This document shows positions 58,881 to 64,000 of a DNA stretch of 64,000 nucleotides, one piece after another (the stretch's first letter is position 1; each line of letters starts with the position of its first letter). Origin of the DNA: Globicephala melas (taxonomy: Eukaryota > Chordata > Mammalia > Artiodactyla > Delphinidae); NCBI RefSeq assembly GCF_963455315.2, contig NC_083319.1, positions 86,651,936 to 86,715,935 on the forward strand. The letters run 5' to 3'. The translations under genes and the position numbers were made by a program. The notes beneath the pieces were generated by a model. The model saw only the letters and a program-made list of their open reading frames with translations, was not told the DNA's origin and searched no databases.

Positions 58881-60380
58881 TGCTGAATATGTCCTATTTA
58901 GAATACTTCTCTATCGAGGAAATTTCAAGAACGTGGTGTATGATTTTTCTTTTCTTAGAGGTACTAGGATAATGTTGTAGGAATCCTTTAATCTAAAGTA
59001 TGTTTGAAATAGAAGGGGAAATATAACTTTCTGCAGAGAAAAGCTCTTTCCTGCAGAAAAAAAAGTGAGACTCACCATGAAAATTCTCAGTATACTGAGA
59101 CTCACTCAATATACTGTAGTTTTTTCCTAAAAGAAATTGTCTTTTACAAGTGTCTCAAGTGTAATATAGCAAAAGATATACCAAGCAAGGGAGTCACTGA
59201 TTATTTTAAATTCTAAAACCTTCAGCTTGCAGACAGGCTAACACTGTGTTGAATTTGGCATCCTCTCTTGACAATGCTATGTACACAATTGATTCTATCA
59301 CCTAGTTCTTTCCTGTCTTCAACTTATTTTCCTACAACAAAGGATGGAAAATATTCACAACTCAGAACATATGTATATTTGGAATAGTTAGCTCTTTCTG
59401 CTTTTTTTTTTTTTTTGGTTCTTTGAAAAAATGTACTTTGATCTTCAGTGTACCACATGAAGGTCCTTTGAATGCAGTACCTAATGGGAAAAATAAATAA
59501 ACCAAGAGCTGCTGTAACTTAAGATGTTCGCCTTGAGAACTATTGGTTTCTCTGTCAGTCTGTCAGCCCGCCTGTCTGTGTGAGTGAGATTCTCCATTTT
59601 GAATGCCAGTGTTTTGTGTAAGTACCTTAGAGGTTTTGTTTTAATGTCTAAACACTAGCTCCTCAGTGTTCTTGCCAACTGCTATAGAATTCTTTCATCA
59701 CTTAGCAAGGGCAAATTTTCTTTTTTGTTTCTTATTCAGCTTGGCTTGCTAAACCTCTTAAACAGCTAAAGAAGACATCTCTACAGACCAAAAAGAATGA
59801 TTTTGTCTCTTGATTGATTTTGTAAACAAACAAACAAAAAAACAACACAATTACAAATTGATTTGGTGAAGGTGGAAGCATTCAATGTATAGTGGATGCT
59901 GTAGTGTGCTGCCCAGGTTCCCCCTTCAGGATAGGGATACTTATTCTCTAATTTGCTGGGAACATTGGCTTTAACAACCCACAGCTAAGTCCCTCTTTGG
60001 GAGTTGACTTCAGCCCAAGAAAACTACCTGACACAAGGATGATGCTTCCTTGCTCTATTGCAGGAGGGGGCAATTTACAAAAGTCTGGCCTGCTAGCCTG
60101 AATTTGGGACAACTTTCTAGGGCCATGTCAGCTCCAGGACTCCGCACAGTCCAATTTCTCACTCTGCCTCACTCACTTGGGTGTTACTCCTATGAACACT
60201 ACTGCATAAACCTCTTGCCCACATGTATCAGAGTCCTAGAAATCTTTCCCAGGAAATCCAACCTAAGACATAAGATATTCAACAATGAATCAGTTCAGGG
60301 AAAAAAGACTGGTGTGTTAGAGTTCTTCAGAGAAACAGAACCAACAGGAGACACATTTCCTAATATATATCATATAATGT
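58881..60380. other. Intergenic sequence, nothing recognised
   Basis: About 1.5 kb of AT-rich unique DNA with homopolymer runs (for example T at 59,403-59,416). Confidence 0.5.
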
Positions 60381-60388
60381 ACATCCAT

Positions 60389-60390
<2 letters not shown>

Positions 60391-60424
<34 letters not shown>
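60391..60424. repeat. (AT)n microsatellite
   Basis: Uninterrupted AT run, directly left of the Tigger-type element. Confidence 0.95.
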
Positions 60425-60427
<3 letters not shown>

Positions 60428-60431
60428 CATG

Positions 60432-60791
60432 CAGTTGACACCTGAACAACATGCGAGTTAGGGGTGCCAACCCCCCCAAAAGTCAAAAATTTCTGTATGA
60501 TTTTTGACTCTCCCAAAACTTAACTACTAATAACCTACCATTGACTAGAAGCCTTACAGCATAAAAAGTCAATTAATACATATTTTGTATCATAAATGTA
60601 TATCTACATATATTTTATGACATACTTTTTAAATTTTTTTTGATATTTCTAGGCTGTGTGGTTCATCTGTGAGTGTTTTCAAATTGTTGCAAATCTCCAA
60701 AAAAATTTCCAATATATTTACGGAAAAAAATCCATGTATCAATAAAAGTGTGCCTGCACAGTTCAAACCTGTGTTATTCAAGGGTCAACTG
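60432..60791. mobile_element. Tigger/MER2-type DNA transposon fossil
   Basis: Terminal inverted repeats CAGTTGACACCTGAACAACA (left) and the complement of CAGTTGACCCTTGAATAACA (right, ending 60,791). About 360 bases, the size of a non-autonomous MER2-like element. The TA duplication is intact only at the right. Confidence 0.8.
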
Positions 60792-60831
60792 TATATCTAT
60801 ATATCTCATCTGAATTACATATATGTAATAA

Positions 60832-60890
60832 ACATTATCTATCTATCTATCTACCTATCTATCTATCAGTCATCTATCTATCATCTATGT
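60832..60890. repeat. (ATCT)n microsatellite
   Basis: Interrupted tetranucleotide repeat. Confidence 0.93.
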
Positions 60891-60952
60891 ATACTTCTTG
60901 CCTGGAGTAGGGGATGGATATGCAGGAACCAGGAAGACTGCTAGGTTGTACA

Positions 60953-61042
60953 GGGGACATAAAATGTTCTAAAATTTCTTTTGAAGAAATTTCAAAAGAA
61001 ATCTCTTCAATCTCTTTTGGGGACATAAAATGTTCTAAAATT
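60953..61042. repeat. 24-bp direct repeats flanking a perfect hairpin
   Basis: Identical 24-bp copies, each beginning GGGGACATAAAATGTTCTAA, at 60,953-60,976 and 61,019-61,042. Between them ATTTCTTTTGAA (60,974-60,985) and its exact complement TTCAAAAGAAAT (60,991-61,002) form a 12-bp stem with a 5-base loop. Confidence 0.95.
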
Positions 61043-61546
61043 AGATTGTGATGATCTAATTCAGTGTAACTTTGAATCAGTTTAAGTGCCACGTCAAGTA
61101 CAATTGCCTTTTTCAGCTTAGATTTTTGGAATGTTTGAACACAAACATGAACATGAACATTGCCTTGGAGACTGGTTGTTTTCTGCCTGGGAGACCATGG
61201 ACTGAGAGAGTAGGCAGCCCTGTTGATTGGCTGAGAAGATGAGGGCTGAAAAGAGCACTGGACAAGAAAGAGTCGTCAGTTTTATGGTTGTTTATTCACA
61301 AAAGCACTTTACACTCTGAATTTTCTCCAGCTCCTTCACCTCTCTACGTAGGTACATAGAGCAGAGGTAGATACAGCCTTGCGGAGACAGCCACACAGCA
61401 CAGTGAACAGCACACAGCCTGTTGTTATGTTAGGAACATGCTACCTTTACTTTGGTTCCCAGTATACTTCCAGCTCAAACATTTGAGCTGGCTGGTCTCC
61501 TTAGCTGTATCAGCATATTGGACTAATGTGTTTAGAGAGTAGTCTA

Positions 61547-61700
61547 CTATAACAAAGGTTTATTGAGCACCTACTATGTGCCGGGTACTATTCTAGGTGC
61601 TGTGGATTTGTGGTGAGCAAGTTTGATAATGAATTTTAGATTCAACATTCACTCATCCAAAAACCATGCATTGAGCACCTACTGTTTTTCATGGCTAGTT
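61547..61700 (-). repeat. L2 3' ends, inverted
   Basis: TTTATTGAGCACCTACTATG at 61,559 and a second similar start, CATTGAGCACCTACTG, at about 61,670. Confidence 0.7.
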
Positions 61701-61774
61701 CCAACTAATGATGAAAACTCAAAAATAAAATTGCAGCTATAGAGGAATCATGTTTCAGTGAATTGGGGAGTTAA

Positions 61775-62000
61775 ATAAAGCCAGGTGGGCAATCCCAACT
61801 TCACCCCCTCCTAGTTCTGTGACTTTGGAAAAAAAATATTTAAGCCAAGGAACCTCAGTTTTCTCAGCTGTAGAAGTGGTAGAGAGAGTGCGGAAACTAC
61901 CTATGTCATTATATCCTGTAAAATTTATTGAGATAATATATCTCATTGAACATGCAGCTCAATGTCTAGCCCTTAGTATCTAAAAATAAATATTAGTTGT
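61775..62000 (+). repeat. MIR SINE
   Basis: Diverged MIR: CTAGTTCTGTGACTTTGG, then AACCTCAGTTTTCTCAGCTG and AATGTCTAGCCCTTAGTA. Confidence 0.65.
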
Positions 62001-62084
62001 CTTTTAATTTTTAGTTCACTCCCATGGATTTAAATTATGGTTTATGTAGAAAGCCATTTGAATAACCCTGTAATTCATCTTCCT

Positions 62085-62205
62085 CATTTATAGGTGAAAA
62101 AATTGGGGCCTACATATCTTACCCAAGGTTGCATAACTAGTTAATGTGAAATCAGCACTGAATGCCAGCAATCTCAATTCTCGGTTCAATGCTTTTATAC
62201 CACAT
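62085..62205 (-). repeat. MIR fragment
   Basis: Inverted MIR: TCATTTATAGGTGAAAAAAT, then CTTACCCAAGGTTGCATAAC. Confidence 0.7.
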
Positions 62206-62378
62206 CACAGTAATTTAAGAGATTTGTTTGTTCTCTCTTTTACTTGCATTCTCCGTAGGGTTTAGTGTTATCTTTAAACCTGGAGATTGCACTGTGGAGT
62301 CTCAGAATGGTTTTAAAAATGTCACTCACAAGAGAATGATACAGATGAGATGAGATTGGCCATGTGTTGGTAATTCTT

Positions 62379-62579
62379 TTTTTTTTGGCGGTACGCGGGC
62401 CTCTCACTGTTGTGGCCTCTCCTGTTGTGGAGCACAGGCTCCGGATGCGCAGGCTCAGCGGCCATGGCTCACGGGCCCAGCTGCTCCACGGCATGTGGGA
62501 TCTTCCCGGACCGGGGCACGAACCCGTGTCCCCTGCATCGGCAGGCGGACTCCCAACCACTGCGCCACCAGGGAAGCCC
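62379..62579 (-). mobile_element. CHR-type SINE
   Basis: Young copy; 16-bp perfect duplication TGTGTTGGTAATTCTT at 62,363-62,378 and 62,580-62,595. Confidence 0.96.
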
Positions 62580-62595
62580 TGTGTTGGTAATTCTT

Positions 62596-63470
62596 GAAGC
62601 TAATGGATGGATTCATTGGGATTTATTACACTACTCCTTCCACCTTTGTGTATGTTTGAAATTTCCCATAATAAAAAAGTTAAAAAAAATGTCACCCAAA
62701 TCTTATGCCAATACCAATTCCGGAAAACCCCTACTTCTACCACTTCTCTATCTCAAGATGGTTTCATTTATTCTTCATTTTCAGTCTTCAGTAGATTCTC
62801 AATCCCTGACAGATTATTTATCCCATTCACAAAGGAGCTCGGTTTTTCAGTTGAGGTTTGGCGTTTAGAATGTCTAAACAAGATGGCGTGGCCAATTTCT
62901 AATAGACAACCTCCTTGGCCACACTCAGTGGGTCACCCAGGAGCAGAGGGAGCTGGGTGTTGCTTGTTGTACTTGCTTCTCGTGGGGGCACAGAGGCCAT
63001 GCTCCAGACTGTGCCACGTTTGAGCAGCTCTCTGAGGAACCAGGGCACATCTGTAATGCTGAACACAGAACTGGTCACCTGCTAGAGTAGGGGAAGAGAA
63101 TTTAAAAAGAGCACTTAACTTAGTATCTCAAGATATTGACATAACACTTTAGGTAGGTAATAAAACTCTGAGGCCTAGGGATGAGTAACTATTGTAACAC
63201 AGAAAGCGCTGTTGAGTTAGTGCCTTCTTCCTTTCAAAAAACAAGAAGAGAATGAGAGTTTCTCTCACTGCAGCTGTGTTCAGGCCCCAGAGGAGTGAGT
63301 GCTCAGAGTAGAGAGATAAAGTAGAGGACCATGGTCCCTGGCCATGCATGGAGTGGTGATTTTTTAAATACCTTTAGCAGACATTTGGAGAGTGCTTTGA
63401 GAGGACACAAGTCTCCTTAGATATGCACATCAAATGGACCCATGACAAGCTGCTTAAATTGTTAAGGAGT
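62596..63470. other. Intergenic sequence, nothing recognised
   Basis: Unique DNA between the last SINE and the terminal L1. Confidence 0.5.
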
Positions 63471-63477
63471 TGTAATG

Positions 63478-64000
63478 CTTTTTTATTGAAGTATAGTTGA
63501 TTTACAATGTTGTGTTAGTTTTTGGTGTACAGCAAAGTGATTCAGGTATATATATATCTGAAAATGAATATATATATATTCTTTTTCATATTCTTTTCCT
63601 TTATAGGTTATTACAAGATATTGAATATAGTTCCCTGTGCTATACAGTAATACCTTGTTGTTCATCTATTTTAAATATAGTGGTGTGTATCTGTTAATCC
63701 CTCCTAATTTATCCCCCCTTTCCCCTTTGGTAACCATAAGTTTGTTTTCTATGTCTGTGAGTCTATTTCTGTTTTGTACATAAGTTCACTTGTATCATTT
63801 TTTTTAGATTCCATATATAAGTGATATCATATGATATTTTTCTTTGTCTGACTTACTTCACTTAGCATGATAATCTCTGGGTCCATCTATATTGCTGCAA
63901 ATGGCATAATTTTCATTCTTTTTTATGACTAATATTCCACTGTATATATGTATGTGTATATATATATATATACCACATCTTATTTATCCATTCATCTGTC
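63478..64000 (-). mobile_element. LINE-1 3' end, runs off the window
   Basis: Inverted L1 3' UTR and ORF2 end (TTTATTGAAGTATAGTTGAT at left; ATTTATCCATTCATCTGTC at the window edge), with (TA)n runs at 63,548-63,580 and 63,956-63,972. Confidence 0.85.

Noticed and set aside
49968..62579. Repeated ORFs reading like GPSRSAACGIFPDRGTNPCP at many sites
   Set aside because: These are chance translations of CHR SINE copies, not a protein family.
1..64000. CRISPR arrays, operons, prokaryotic or phage-like systems, true tRNA/rRNA genes
   Set aside because: None seen. The DNA is mammalian; the only tRNA-like sequences are SINE heads, and the regularly repeated units are microsatellites.

Overview
This is mammalian nuclear DNA, almost certainly from a cetacean (whale or dolphin). 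Nine young, closely similar tRNA-derived SINEs of the CHR type carry the form typical of whales, dolphins and hippos, and they sit beside a cetartiodactyl-type LINE-1. The window holds the 5' end of PTCH1, the Hedgehog receptor gene, on the minus strand. Everything right of about 25.4 kb is upstream intergenic DNA in which I recognise no gene.

Layout. 1-14,582: the 3' part shown here of PTCH1 intron 2, mostly unique sequence with a few ancient MIR, L2 and MER20 pieces and at least three stretches that look like conserved non-coding elements. 14,583-14,775: PTCH1 exon 2. 14,776-16,378: intron 1. 16,379-16,576: coding part of first exon 1B (start MASAGNAAEP), in a large CpG island, with its 5' leader and promoter up to about 17.7 kb. 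19,423-19,700: a second CpG island with a candidate first exon whose only codon is an ATG abutting the splice donor. 24,100-25,400: a third CpG island with a further first exon. It encodes the MELLNRNRLV N-terminus, or, with a downstream donor, ends at another ATG|GTGAGT.

Past 25.4 kb the DNA becomes repeat-rich: a 5'-truncated L1 with an apparent 3' transduction (29,016-30,816), a full-length but broken L1 (34,351-42,623) with four SINEs nested inside it, MaLR LTRs, hAT and Tigger DNA transposon fossils, L2, MIR and older L1 pieces, and part of another L1 running off the right edge.

How it works together. Alternative first exons at three CpG islands all splice in phase 0 to exon 2, giving PTCH1 proteins that differ before the first membrane segment. 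Exact GLI sites (GACCACCCA or its complement) lie by the 1B promoter (17,664), in the interval between promoters (20,813) and just upstream of the MELL start (25,090). This fits the known feedback in which Hedgehog signalling induces its own receptor. The most notable observations are the upstream ORF ending 9 nt before the ATG of the long 1a' form, the missing GT donor for the MELL exon (a possible GC donor), and the L1 3' transduction.
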